In this document: in pieces, positions 1 through 10,301 of the stretch
Layout of the letters: each line of letters starts with the position of its first letter
Numbering within the stretch: the stretch's first letter is position 1
Origin: Ettlia oleoabundans
Taxonomy: Eukaryota; Chlorophyta; Chlorophyceae; Chlamydomonadales
NCBI GenBank assembly: GCA_019693395.1
Contig: JAAMXP010000752.1
Location: 1-14,443 of the forward strand
Direction: 5' to 3'
DNA length: 14,443 bases
Program-made: the position numbers and the translations under genes
Notes under the pieces: generated by a model
What the model was told of the DNA's origin: nothing
Databases searched by the model: none
What the model saw: the letters and a program-made list of their open reading frames with translations, nothing else

Positions 1-197
1 ACCCACCCACCCGCGCGCGCCCCGACACCCACATAACCAAGCCACCCCACCAGCTGTAATTGGTCAACTGTTGCTGCAACACAAGCCACCTTCAACAACC
101 CTGCTTTACCCTGCTACTTCACTTTTGAAAAACCCGCTCCTGCCAGGCAGCCACCATCCAAGCCAGCCATCCCTCAGCACCTCCCGATTGCACCTAC
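1..197 (-). other. Intron 2 of the glycerol-3-phosphate acyltransferase gene (incomplete)
   Basis: On the minus strand the sequence after the GTAGGT donor at 197 down to 1 shows no segment able to encode the next conserved part of the acyltransferase. It is therefore read as intron. Positions 1-25 are a simple CCCA/CGCG-rich stretch on the plus strand. No other feature is seen. Confidence 0.55.
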
Positions 198-918
198 CGA
201 GGCCATCACTCGAGCCACAAAGTCAGCATCAGCACCAGGGGACCCTCCACCCAGCACTGCCGCCTTGTAGTTGCCGTATAGCTCGTTGAAGGCAGCAATG
301 ATGCGGGGCGGCACCTACAACAGCAGAATGAGAGAAACACAAAAGACGAGGTTTGCAATTTCCAGGAATGCATTACGGGCAGCATCAGTGAGAGGCGGAA
401 GGGGCACCGGCAACGCGGCATGAGCGGGTGGGGATCAGCGAGGCGGCAAGCTTTGCCCGCTGGCTGACGAGCGCCTGCAAATGGAGTGTGGGCATTGCAT
501 AGTGCTCCACATCTGTCCCTTTTGCCGTGAACATGCAACAGCTGCAGCTGACATTCTGGCAGTGCAGCATATGAGCAGGGCAGGTGCAACGGTTGGCAAG
601 GCGGCAGATTGGCGGGGGGGCCAACAGGCGATAACCCGCAGGTGGAGTGCAGCTCACCGTGCCTCCCGAGGCACCTGCCTTGAGCAGTGCAAGCAGTTGC
701 TCCTCATTCTGAACAGCCGCGAAGGGAGACACAGTGGGGGTGGGTGGTGCCGTGGCCGTGGCAGCGACGGCAACGGAGCGTCGCTGCCGCCTAGGCGGTG
801 CCGACTGCCGCGGTTGCAAGGCGGCCGCTGTTGGTATCTGAGCGCGTGCTCCCCGAGATGCTGTCAATGCCGCCTGAAAACGGCTGGCCGCTGCAACGGC
901 TGTGCACTGGGCCGCCAT
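198..918 (-). CDS. Plastid glycerol-3-phosphate acyltransferase, first two coding exons (partial; continues beyond left edge)
   Basis: Spliced model: exon 1 at 918..658 (87 codons), intron 657..315 (GTGAGC donor, TGTAG acceptor), exon 2 at 314..198 (39 codons), then a GTAGGT donor at 197 opening an intron that runs off the window. Both junctions are phase 0. The enzyme family transfers an acyl group from acyl-ACP to sn-1 of glycerol-3-phosphate in the chloroplast stroma, the first step of plastid glycerolipid synthesis. The N-terminus (about 60 residues, rich in Ala, Ser, Arg and Gln with almost no acidic residues, ending near SVAVAATA) looks like a chloroplast transit peptide. After it, the segment reading LLALLKAGASGGTVPPRI and then AAFNELYGNYKAAVL resembles the helical N-terminal domain of plant ATS1, which has an ELYWNYKNAVL-type motif in the same context. 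The catalytic HX4D motif is not in the window. The start at 918 is the first in-frame ATG, with A at -3 and G at +4. Family assignment is by motif memory only; subcellular location is inferred. Confidence 0.78.
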
Positions 919-1230
919 GCTGCCGCTGGTTTTTGCCCTGCTGCAGTGCTTTTGGGCAGCTGGGGGACTGCGGAAATTACAACCGCGATGCACTGCAATG
1001 CGGCCGCCCGCCGATCAAAGAAGGGGCCACTTGGCGAGGCCAGCCGGAGATGAGCTACCACAATTGGAAAGTCCGGTGAAAATGCGGCAAACCTGCAGCA
1101 TTCGGCACCCCGTTACATCGCATGATCCATCTAACTCGATACCTGGCACTGCCGCCCCAGTTTGACAGTCCTGCAAGCTGCTGAGGGTTTTAGTGGCGGA
1201 GCGGCGTTCTCTGACCGCCTGTGCCCCGGC
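919..1230. promoter_or_regulatory. Divergent intergenic region, putative bidirectional promoter
   Basis: This is the 312 bp between the start codons of the minus-strand acyltransferase gene and the plus-strand F-box/LRR gene. It must hold both 5' UTRs and both core promoters, unless further 5' non-coding exons lie elsewhere. No TATA box is evident. An ATTGG (CCAAT on the minus strand) is at 1063-1067, which could equally be chance. The function is inferred from position only. Confidence 0.45.
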
Positions 1231-4200
1231 ATGGAAACATTGGAACAGCAAGGATCACTTGAGGACCAAGAGCCACTGCACAAGAGGCCCAGGAGCTCCC
1301 AGGACATGGAGCAGCCCGACGCGAACGACGGTGAGCCTGAGCCTGACATCTCAAGTTGTGTTTCAGCCCTCAGAACCTTGCTCTGGGGGCAGTCAGCGCC
1401 TTGCAGCGCGTGGGCGACCACCGGGCACCCGACACCTTTGGACTCGCGGCTTGCTTGCTTTGCGGGGTGATCTGTGCCTCAGAACCCGGGCCGCAGGTTA
1501 TTGGTAGCGGGTTCGCTGTGCGGGCCAGCGTCCCTTCTTTGATGCGACCATCCTGGCGGGCCGCGTTGCACTTGCTGCGCCCATCGCCCAACCTGCTGCT
1601 CCCTCGTTGCTGCCACCTGCTGCCACCTGCGGCTCATGCTCTGTTGCCCTTTCCTCGCCAACATGATGCTGGGTCTGGGCGCTGCTCTTTATGCCGCAAA
1701 TGCAGGTCTGGCGGGGCTGGCGGCAATGGCAGCAGCTGCAGCACTGGAGAGCGATGATGCAAGAGAGGTGGTGTTGAGCAACGAGCACTTGTTGAATGTC
1801 ATCTTCAGCCACCTGCACTTGGAGGACCTCTGCCGAGCCGCCATGGTGCGGACCCGGTGGCGGGAAGTCACCAGCAATCCCAACTTCTGGCGCACCATCA
1901 ACCTGAAGGGACGCACCGTATTGGTCAGCAAGGTGCGGCGACAGATGTTAGTGGCTGCAGGCTGCCCAGGGAGCAGATGGGTGTCATTTAATGGCTGCTG
2001 CCCTGGTGTCCACCTTGCTGGCAGCATCAATGGCAGCATCAGCATGCAGGTTAACAGCTTATCAGAAGGCGCAAGCGCCTGTGCTTTGCCCTTACCTGCT
2101 GTGGCAGCTGCTATCGTCAGCCTAATAACTGCATGGTGCCTGCCTGTATTGGCAGCTTGCAGTTCCATTACAGCGCCCGCTGTATTCCTCGCTTGTTTCG
2201 TCCCTGCAGGTTCGTCGATTGCTGGCCCAGCACTATGAAGTGCGCCTCCTCAACGCACGCGGTGTGGCCTTCGCGCCTGCCGACCTAGCCCATATCCTAC
2301 CGAAGCTGAAGTGAGAAGCACAGTTAGTGTTGATCGGAAGGCCTGGAATGCTGTATGTCATCTGCATGTGTTCTCTGCCATGACGACAAATGTCCTTCTT
2401 TCTCTGGGTTGCCATCGTAGGGTGAGCTGTGCTGGTTGCTTGTGTCATGATGCCAGAGCACCCAGCACTGCTGACCGGCCATGAGCCAAAACTGCCCTGG
2501 TCTCAATTCATGACCCTGTTGGTGCCATTGCGCCTTGCCCATGCAGCCAGCTGGAAAGTCTTGAGCTATCTAAGGTGGAGTACGAGCGCTCAGAGCTTGA
2601 TTGCCTGAGCTCCCACCTGCCCCAGCTGACACGCTTGGTGCTGGCGGGCGGCCTGGTGGGCAGGCCTACGCATGGCGGCGACTATGCTGTCCTCAATCAC
2701 ACGCGGCTGGAGGTATTAGAGCTGGAGGAGGGCCGGGCGGGGCGGTTGCGCATCAGCGCTCCATGCTTAAAAAGCCTGAGGTGTGTGAACCAATGGAAAG
2801 GGTAGCTTGAGCAGGCACAGGCGTGCATTGGTGCACTGGACCTACTCTTCATATTGCCTGCCTGGTTGCTGCACTCTGCAACTTGCAAACCCCCATCGTC
2901 TCGAGTGCTTCCCACCAATCATGCATGCATGGCCTTCTCGTGTCGTCCACATACTTCTGTCCTGTCTGGCAGTTTTGTGAGGAAAGATTACAAGTCGCAT
3001 ATCTGAAAGCAACCTTTCATGCTCAAGTACTTCTGTTCTGTCATCACACTGACACCATCGAACTCTTTGCACCATGGTCCTCCCTGCAGCCTCCGCGACT
3101 TCATCCTGGCAAATGTGCAGGTAACGGACGCAGGGCAACTGGCCTGCCTGTCTGTGGTTAATTGCGCCAAGATGTTAGACGGGGCGCTGAGGGCGCTGCT
3201 GTGCCTAGAGGGGCAGCATGCCGCAGGTGAGCGGAGCGATGCTTTCCTGCTGTGCCTTGCATATGCTTCTGGGCTTCGAGCTGCCAACCCCAATCTCACC
3301 TACCAGCATGTGACATGGTATGCTGCCGTGCACAGGCCTGCTGTCATTCCGGGGGCGGGTTTGCATTTGCATGTGCCATTTTGTCACCCTGCTTATGCCA
3401 GAACCAAAATCTGCAAGCATTCACACCGTACCTTCCAATTTTCTGACTCTCTGCGCAAGCTATTGCGCACGTTTTCTTGTATTGCAGTGCTGCCATCCCT
3501 CACCTCCATCACCCTGCACACCCTGCCCAACGCCTCAGACGAAACGTTACGCCTGGCGGGGCAGCGGCACCCCGCTATCGCCCGACTGCAGCTGGCCGCA
3601 TGCTCGGCGGTGACGGGGGGTGGGCTGGGCGCACTTGGCGGCTATCCTGCACTGCGGTTTCTATCATTGGAGGCTTGCGATAGCATTACTGGGTGCGTGC
3701 GTGGGTGGGTACCAGGATGTCTCGAGCTTTTGTGGTTGGCTGCGAGGGCAGCCTCATTCCAGGTTTTAATGCATGCACCCCTATCTAAGGTGCTTCCTGC
3801 CTGCCAACTGTTGGCGTCGTGTTTCGGCGAAGCTGTGGCCAGGTTCACAACCGTTGCTGCTTTGTCTTGTGTTTTATCTATGTTCCCTCTGTTGTGCAGT
3901 GCCAACCTGGCGACCTCAGTGCACCAAATGGCGGTGCTACAGGAGCTACGAGTGATGGGCTGCACGCAGGTGCGTCAGTGCAGGCTTCTGCACTGGTCCT
4001 CTAATGCAGAATGTTTGGCGGTTTGGGCGGGTCCACCTTAGAGGCAGCCAGCAGGGATGTGTGATGCTCAAATGTGAAGGTTAGGTAGCTGTGAGCACAT
4101 GCAGCGGCAGTGCTGCTGTGGCCATCACATGTGTTCAGGTCATCCCTGATGCATGGGACTGCTGTTTGTCCACTTCTGCTTTGTACAATTGTACAAAAAA

Positions 4201-7200
4201 AAGCAACGACCCAAACACCGTCGTTGCGTCATCGAATGGTCCCGCAATTGAGATGATGTTTACAAACGCGCGTCGTCTTTGATACCAACACCTCCGGTAC
4301 TCATTCAGCATTTTCAACCTCCCTGGCTATTGTAGTCCACCATAATGTGCCACAGCACTTCACATCTGTCCTTCTTCTCGCTGCAGGTCACCACGCTGCG
4401 GCTACAAAGCCACAGCCTGGAAGTTCTGGCACTGTGTGGCACGCGCACACTGCAGGAGCTGGACCTGCGCTGCTCACGGCTGGCGGAGGTGGTGGTCAAA
4501 CCGCTCAACCCAGGGCTTGCAGCTGCAGCGGCACTCGAGTAAGCTCGCTATTCAACTTTTGGCTTCAGCCTCGCTGTTTTGTTGTCTGGGTTTGTCCGTG
4601 GTTTGTCTCGGCGAGCCGAGGTGTCGCCCTTCGCGCAGATTTCCTGACCAATCTGCGAAATCACTGATTTTCCCCTTGTGCTGCGGCTTTAACCTGCAGC
4701 GCTTTCTTCTCCGTTGCAGGCGTGTCCATCTTGTCAGCCACGCCCTAGAGCGCCTGCAGTGGAGCGCCTTCCCAGTCCTTGAGCACTTGAAGCTGCAGGT
4801 GGGTTGCAGGATCTGGGATGCGTTTGTGCTTTTGCATGCATGTGTGATTTGTTCTTATATAGTGTTGGGGGCCACCCTGGCCTCCTGCCAGGCTGCCCAT
4901 TGTATTGCACTCCGTGCCTTGAGGCAGCTGTGTGGGTGCGGCCTTGATGCGGAAGGAAGGCTGTTCATTTTACAGGCGCTGGCTACTCGCCGGCACCACC
5001 GCTGCGCCCAGAACCTGGAAATCTGCCAATCTGTTCTCGACTTCCTGAGCTTGAAAACATCTTCCTGGTGCCTTGTCGGGCTGCTGCCCTCCCTTGTCGC
5101 CTTGCCTGCGTGCCTGCAGTGCCCCAACTTGCAAGAAGTTGATCTCTCAGAGTGCCAGCAGCTGAAAGATACGGTATTCGAGAGTTTGGGCGGTGATGGG
5201 AGCGGAACAGCTTTGGACCCACTGCCAACTGGTGGGTGATTAGCAGTAGGGGTTGGTGGCAGGCATTTGGCAGCATGGCGGTTGTCTGGTGTTCTCTGTA
5301 ACAGGTTGTGCCACCTGTGATGTTGCGCATGCAATTGCCTCCCTTGTCCGTCTTTAAAGTCAGGTCTCGCTGCCCGCTGTCCTGCTATCACCCTTGCAAC
5401 CACAGGCTGCCCTCGGCTGCGTGTGCTGAAGCTGTCCGAGTGCGACGGGCTGCGTAATATAGAACTGCAAAGCCAGGTGTGCAGAACGAGCGCTGGCATA
5501 CACACAGCTTAGCGCACCAACTGCACAACAAGCACAGCGTCATGCCAGTGAGCAGTGTATTGCTGATGAATAGCCTACGTGCAACAGCCCACCCGGCGCT
5601 GGCCTGCCCGCAAACCCTACCCAGCAATGGTTTTGGACTCGCAGCTTCTCCTGCAGGTTCTCCTGTTCCTGCTGTAATAACAGCTTGCACACACCGGCTC
5701 AAGACAAACCCTATGCTGCCTATCTGTGTGCAGGCGCTTGGGAGCCTGCACTTGAGCCAGTGCCGCTGGCTGCTGAGCGTCAACCTGGACTGCCCCATCC
5801 TGACTCAGGTGTGTGGTACTAGGTATGGTATTCTGGGATGGTGGTGGGATCGTGAGTCGGACAGTTAGGTGGGCAATGGCGCGGTGGAATTGGGTTGGAG
5901 TGTTCCCTGTTTGTGTATCCCCTCTTGTGCCCTCTATAAGCCTCCTTTAGCTCATACTAAGCCACCCCCCACCCCACTCCCATCCATCCGCCCACCCAAT
6001 CCCCCACACCCCCCTCTTTGTCATGCCATGCAGCTGACCTTTGAGGAGTGCACCCACCTGGAGCGGGCGACGCTGCGCAGCCGGCATATGCGGGCCTTGG
6101 GGCTCGGCACCTGCCCCCGCTTGGCTGCCATCTCCATTGAGAGCGAGAGCTTGGAGAAGGTGGGTGGGTGGGCGGATGGTATAATGGTTGTACAGCGGGG
6201 GCCTGCTGGGTGAGTGGTGGGTGGGGGAAAGAGTGTGCATTTATGCGCAAGGAATGAGTGAGCAGCCAGTAACACAAGCAAAGGTAACACACGCAGCAGT
6301 GTGACTCGGCACACGCGCATTACTGTCGGCTGTGTCTTCATGGGCTGTTGGCTGTTTTACAGGCTATTTCCCCTGACAATCGTTCCATCATGTCCTGCTC
6401 CGCCTGCCTTTTCTCCCTCGCTCTCGCTCTGTCGTCTGCCCTGCATGTAATCTTGCCTGGCTGCCCCCACCTGCCTGCCACCTTGCAGTTGGACCTGCGT
6501 GGGTGCAACCAGCTGGAGGGTATGAGCCTGGCTTGTCCATCGCTTCGAGCGGTGGATGCCACATTCTGCAGCAACTTGAGGTCAGATGGCGCTTTTGTGG
6601 TTGTAGAAGCTGTGTGTTGTGCAGTTGGGCCAGCATGCTGGCCTTCTCCACACACTTCCTTGAAAGCGTGATGCACTTGTCGGGCCACACGTGGCAAATC
6701 AACCAGCATCACTAATGCTTACCACTCCACTTCCTCTACTGCTTTCTTTTCCCGTTGCAGCGACGCCGCTGTAGCCAGTGTAGCTAGTTGTGATGGTCTG
6801 GAGGAGTTGGTGCTGGCTGTATGCAGCGCTGTAACGGTGCAAGGGCTGGGCGCTCTCAGCAGGCTGCAGTGCCTACGCCGCCTGGACCTGTCCTACACTC
6901 CAATAGAGGCACGTACTGCTGGTGTTGTCGCTGTACAATTGTAATGCTGTTCAATCCAGAGCTTGTGAACTTAAGCTTGTTCCCTGCTGCCGCTGGTATG
7001 TGGTTGCCGTCTCCGGTTCCTGCGCCGCCTTGCCGCCATACTTCAACGCAGGTTTTTACAACACCAACAGCCACCGACTCTTCCCTGCCTGCAGGATCCC
7101 ACACCGCTCTATGCAGCCTGCAACCGCCTCACATCTCTCACCCTCTCTAACAACTACAACCTCCGCCCCGACGCCCTGTTGCCGCTATTCCCACCACGGG

Positions 7201-9157
7201 CAGCAATGGCATTAGCAACACCCAACCCCGGTTACCCTAATTATCCCCTTGCACTTAACAGTTTCCATCATGCAACCTTAGCAGCAACGGCAGCAACAGC
7301 AGCAACAGCGGACAGCAGCGCATCAGCCGGGGTTGCTGTCGGTGGCCCTCCGCGGCAGGCCGCATCAGCCTGCATCACACCAGCTGACCGCATGGTGTAT
7401 CAGCTGCCGTTGCTGCCAGAGCTGGTAGAGCTTGATGTCAGCTACTGCCCCCTACCGGGCAACATTCTGGCAACGGTATTGGTCCGCGCCACCCGCCTGC
7501 GCAGCCTGTCAGTCAACGGCTGCCATGGCGGCGCCGTGACGGACCAGCTCTGGCCGCTGCTGCACCGCCGGGTGGGGGCTCAGCAGGAGGGCAGTGCCAT
7601 AGACGTGGCAGCTGCCGGCGCAGTGCCTGCAGACAGCAGCACTGCTCCGGGCACCCCCGCTGCCCGTGTGCTGCTTGCGCCGCAGCCAGACTGGCGGGGC
7701 CTAGTGCCAGAACCTGTTGGGCCGGAGGCGAGCACCAGTGGGGGCACGCTTGTTAACATTAGTGGCAGCAAAGGTGGCCTGGCAGGGCTTTCTCTGGATG
7801 CTGGGCTCGAGCCGCTGCTTGTAGTGGTTCCGACTCGCCACCACCTGCGCAGCCTGTCTATGGTTGGCAGCAAGTCGCTGTGCTGCTTCTACCTGGGGCT
7901 AGTGCCGGCGGCGACCGCGCTGCAGCATGGACTGCTTATAGGGTGGGAAAGGAAGGGAGGAGTTTGAAAATGTGGGGGGAAGGCGGCGCTCTGCCACAGT
8001 GTCAATTCTGCGCAATGCCCTGCTGTGTTGTACTGCACAATGGGGTCACTTCACTTGTACTTTCCATTTCTCTGTACCGCCATGCTCTGCTTTGTGTTTC
8101 ACTGGGAGGAGTCCTGCCTCCCGCCCTAGCTTCTGCGCTCTTCACTGCAAACCCACACTGTCACACTACCTTGCTGTCTTGCCTTTTGCAGCGGTAGTAC
8201 GGTAACAGTGATGGACGGGCAGCAGTATGTGCCCGTGAAAACACTGCTGGCTGGGCTGCGAGAGCTGCGACTCAGCCTGTCTGGTGGGTAAATCGCAGTT
8301 TGGCTGCTGCCCTTGGAAATGGTTGTCTGTGTGGTTGGGGATGGTGACGCTGCCCTGTGGGCACACTTACCTGTTCATGATTTCTGTTCTATCTAATGTT
8401 GTTATGTGTCGTTATACACTGCATTTAAACTGCACTTCCCCACCCGATCCTGCCGCACACCCTGACAACAGCCCCCATTCCACTCTTCCGCAGCCCGCCT
8501 TCGCTGCTTGGCGCTGGGGCTGCCTGATCTACGGGAGCTGCAACTCAACAACTGCTGGCAGCTGGAGCAGCTGGCGCTGCACTGCCCACGCCTCACGCGC
8601 TTATCCATGCAGGCAAGGGGCACCTGACATGCTTGCTGCGGATATCATATGTGGATGGCACGCTGTGCTGTGTTGCAGCCCGAGTGCCCGGTTGGTTATT
8701 GACTTGTGGTGCGCCAGCTGCGCCATGCACCTGCCCATGAGCGACTAGCTGCTGCCTGCAGCCAGTGCTTGTCACCTCTCACATCGTTGCCCATCTGGCA
8801 CTCCTCCACTGTGGATCCCGTCCTTTTTGCTCAAGCCAGTCCATGCATCTATCATTGCAGGCTTGCCGCAGCATGTGCGAGGCAGCACTGTTGGCAGCGG
8901 TGGCGGATTGCCCAAAGCTGCAGGAGCTGGATTTGCAGAATTGCCCGGTATGACTGCCTTTCTACTGCATGTGTTCTGCTATCAAAAATTTATAGCAACG
9001 TCCTGTTGAGCATTTACCTTGGCGCACGTCCGCCCACCTTCTGTTCCGTCTCCTGCCCTTGCAGCAAGTGACAGCAGAGGTGGTGGCGTCGATACAACGC
9101 GCCTGCCCATCTCTGCAGACAGTGGTGCTCAGCCCCTGCAGGCCTCCCTCCCCCTGA
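1231..9157 (+). CDS. F-box/leucine-rich-repeat protein, FBL15/SLOMO-type (20 exons, complete)
   Basis: Exons: 1231-1330, 1706-1932, 2210-2310, 2547-2780, 3090-3226, 3488-3692, 3900-3969, 4387-4538, 4720-4798, 5120-5231, 5406-5476, 5734-5808, 6034-6159, 6489-6580, 6761-6908, 7095-7942, 8192-8283, 8494-8612, 8861-8947, 9065-9157 (stop TGA 9155-9157). They sum to 3168 nt, about 1055 aa, and all intron phases agree. Residues about 57-100 form an F-box (LSNEHLLNVIF, then LEDLCRAAMVRTRWREV and NFWRTINL), the SKP1-binding module of SCF ubiquitin ligases. The rest is a solenoid of short LRRs of the LxxLxLxxC type, which would bind the substrate. Landmarks recalled from plant FBL15/SLOMO recur in order: LQEVDLSEC, CPRLRVLKLSECDGL, DATFCSNLSDAAV, LRRLDLSYTPIE and, at the end, LQELDLQNCP then ACPSLQTVVLSP. 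SLOMO is about 990 aa. The start at 1231 is the first in-frame ATG, with G at -3 and +4. Exon 2 could instead begin at 1742 in the same frame, and an unspliced start within 1636-1730 is also possible. Two introns appear to use GC donors. The plant homologue acts in auxin homeostasis and meristem control; the algal role is unknown. Confidence 0.85.
1331..1705 (+). other. Intron 1 of the F-box/LRR gene
   Basis: It is bounded by a GTGAGC donor at 1331 and an AATGCAG acceptor ending at 1705, joining a phase-1 exon end to a two-base exon start. An in-frame alternative acceptor (CTGCAG) ends at 1741 and would drop 12 mostly Ala/Gly/Leu residues before the F-box. The 375-nt stretch contains open frames, but none resembles a known protein. 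Confidence 0.5.
1742..1932 (+). other. F-box domain exon
   Basis: This part of exon 2 encodes the whole F-box in one frame. It has the typical hydrophobic spacing (LLNVIFSHL), an LEDLCRAAMV helix, the RWREV motif and the NPNFWRTINL end, after which the LRR solenoid starts in exon 3. It is the clearest evidence that this gene makes an SCF substrate receptor. Confidence 0.85.
3970..4386 (+). other. Intron 7 of the F-box/LRR gene, with palindrome and hairpin
   Basis: This is the longest intron of the gene (417 nt, GTGCGT donor, CTGCAG acceptor). It contains a perfect 18-bp palindrome at 4180-4197, followed by an A run, and a hairpin with an 8-bp stem (4203-4210 with 4220-4227) and a 9-nt loop. 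The stretch 4180-4280 is more A/T rich than its surroundings. No coding potential is seen. Confidence 0.6.
4180..4197. repeat. Perfect 18-bp palindrome
   Basis: The sequence TTTGTACAATTGTACAAA equals its own reverse complement. It lies in intron 7 of the F-box/LRR gene. The inner TACAATTGTA core recurs at 6934-6943, in intron 15 of the same gene. Confidence 0.85.
6909..7094 (+). other. Probable GC-AG intron (intron 15 of the F-box/LRR gene)
   Basis: The exon ends ...ATAGAG and is followed by GCACGT, close to the GC-donor consensus AG|GCAAGT. The acceptor TGCAG ends at 7094. Phase 0 is required on the downstream side, because the alternative frame after the acceptor stops near 7148. The nearby GT at 6914 gives the wrong phase. 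The only in-phase GT donors I found (GTTGTC about 6924 and GTACAA about 6933) are weak. The splice gives LDLSYTPIE-DPTPLY, matching the expected LRR flow. Confidence 0.65.
7200..7800 (+). other. Low-complexity insertions in the LRR region (within exon 16)
   Basis: The 848-nt exon 16 is far longer than the other exons (70-234 nt). It holds two LRR blocks separated by Ala/Thr/Ser/Gly-rich stretches. One stretch is at about 7200-7380, including repeated AAT/ATA units from a GCAACAGCAGCAACAG-like simple repeat. A second, at about 7590-7800, is Ala/Pro/Gly rich. The intervening LVELDVSYCPLPG and LRSLSVNGCHGG segments are normal LRRs. The insertions lie between the LDLSYT repeat and the last repeats, where I recall a shorter spacer in plant FBL15. 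They are probably disordered loops; the function is unknown. Confidence 0.6.
8613..8860 (+). other. GC-AG intron (intron 18 of the F-box/LRR gene)
   Basis: The donor is CAG|GCAAGG and the acceptor ATTGCAG ends at 8860. Reading through the donor meets an in-frame TGA within six codons, and no in-phase GT precedes it. The splice yields LTRLSMQ-ACRSMCEAAL, which continues the LRR pattern exactly as in plant FBL15. The fit to the GC-donor consensus is strong. Confidence 0.75.
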
Positions 9158-9580
9158 CAGCTGCTGCAGCAGGTGCAGTTAGCTTCATTACTTGTTTAGG
9201 CATGCATCCTGTGCATGCATGGCTGGCGCATGGTAACAACCGATGACCAGTTACAGGGCCAGCAATCGCTCTACCTGCCTCCTCCAGCATCAGCACAGCA
9301 GCCCAAGCATCACCGCAGCGGACTGGCCTTTTGTTGTATCCTCTTCAAAATTAATGTACTTTTGCCATAGCTGCTGTCTTTGGCTGTCTCTCAAATCTGC
9401 TGCATTATTGTCATCCTCTGCAGAAGGTTGTGCCCGATTTGAGCCACAATGGCCCACAGTTCTTGCCCCGCAACTTGTTGAACAATCAACCGACAGATTT
9501 TTGCAGTGTTGGTTTGCTTGTTTAATCTAGCATCAGCGCCGCTACTGTATATCATTGTTGCGCCAGCACCCTCATTGTTT

Positions 9581-9585
9581 TGTAA
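9581..9585 (+). terminator. TGTAA poly(A) signal of the F-box/LRR gene
   Basis: TGTAA is the usual polyadenylation signal of chlorophycean nuclear genes. This copy lies 424 nt after the stop codon, in a T-rich context, and implies a 3' UTR of about 430-445 nt with cleavage shortly downstream. No earlier TGTAA was found after the stop. Confidence 0.6.
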
Positions 9586-9604
9586 AATTACTGGTTGAAA
9601 TGTT

Positions 9605-9628
9605 GAGCAGAAGAGCAGAAGAGCAGAA
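9605..9628. repeat. Three tandem copies of an 8-bp unit (GAGCAGAA)
   Basis: Exact direct repeats lie just downstream of the F-box/LRR gene's poly(A) signal. They are probably neutral simple sequence. Confidence 0.8.
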
Positions 9629-10273
9629 GAAGGGAGTTGCAGTGTTGTTGCCTCTGGCCGTTGCAAGGGAGTTTGCTGCTCAGCGGGCGGCCAAAGGAGC
9701 ACGGCGGCCATGGCAGCCTCAACAGCGGCTAGCAGCAAGGAGCATTAGGGAGCACTGCAACCAGGGGAAGAAAGGCAAAACCCGCAATACCGGCCGCATC
9801 ACCGCATTGTTCAGGAATGCACACAACTGGCGGGCTGACCAACGCACTTCTATACAGCGGCCATAGCCTCTCCATCAACCCAATTTCTAATGACAACATT
9901 GGCAAATTTGAGGTCGACCGGCTCAAAATAAATGTCCAGCAGCATAACACGGACATTTGGGAGCTGCAACCCCGCATGATCAATCTTGAATGGAAGATTT
10001 CCCTGGGTCGTTTGCCGTTAGCTGCTGCATGCCGGTTTGGATGCTACAGCACCGCCTAGCAGCCAATTGCCCTTGCGAGAAGCCCTCCAGGCCAATCCTG
10101 TTAAACTACCAGGAGGCCATGTTGGGAAACCAAGTGATGTGCACATCCTTTCGTGCAACCTTATACGATGCGCCTGCTACTCAACAACGGTACCCTTAGG
10201 TGGTGTAAAGCTTTTACAACACAGTTTGTCTCAGCTTGCATGACATAACGCATCACTGTCCTCCATCGCTGGC

Positions 10274-10278
10274 TTACA
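10274..10278 (-). terminator. TGTAA poly(A) signal of the protease/ShKT gene (minus strand)
   Basis: The plus strand reads TTACA here, i.e. TGTAA on the minus strand, about 490 nt after the stop codon at 10764. A second copy lies at 10214-10218. With the opposite-strand signal at 9581, the two convergent transcripts would end about 0.6-0.7 kb apart. Confidence 0.5.
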
Positions 10279-10301
10279 AGCCACATTTGATTCTCTATTG
10301 C

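Larger units (their letters stand above)
9158..10273. other. 3' UTR and convergent intergenic region, no convincing gene
   Basis: The first about 440 nt are the 3' UTR of the F-box/LRR gene. After it comes a short tandem repeat (three copies of GAGCAGAA, 9605-9628). Then comes a stretch at about 9800-10060 that is less G/C rich than the genes and has an open plus-strand frame (9817-10059) with no recognised similarity and no clear splice sites. Some of it could be a decayed sequence or an unrecognised exon. Confidence 0.5.

Noticed and set aside
481..1053. 190-codon plus-strand frame.
   Set aside because: It is antisense to acyltransferase exon 1, its intron and the divergent promoter region. 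It has a Cys/Arg/Gly-rich composition typical of a shadow frame and no family resemblance.
3019..4041. A 340-codon uninterrupted frame on the plus strand.
   Set aside because: It runs through three good introns; only its parts at 3090-3226, 3488-3692 and 3900-3969 fit the LRR pattern. The intron parts lack LRR character and have proper donor/acceptor sites.
4183..4194. GTAC cores as copper-response elements of the Chlamydomonas CRR1 type.
   Set aside because: The motif is only four bases, is part of a larger palindrome, and lies deep inside an intron rather than near a promoter.
9555..9866. 103-codon frame after the F-box/LRR gene.
   Set aside because: It starts before the poly(A) signal, covers the GAGCAGAA repeats, and has a Lys/Arg/Ala-rich composition with no recognisable domain or splice context.
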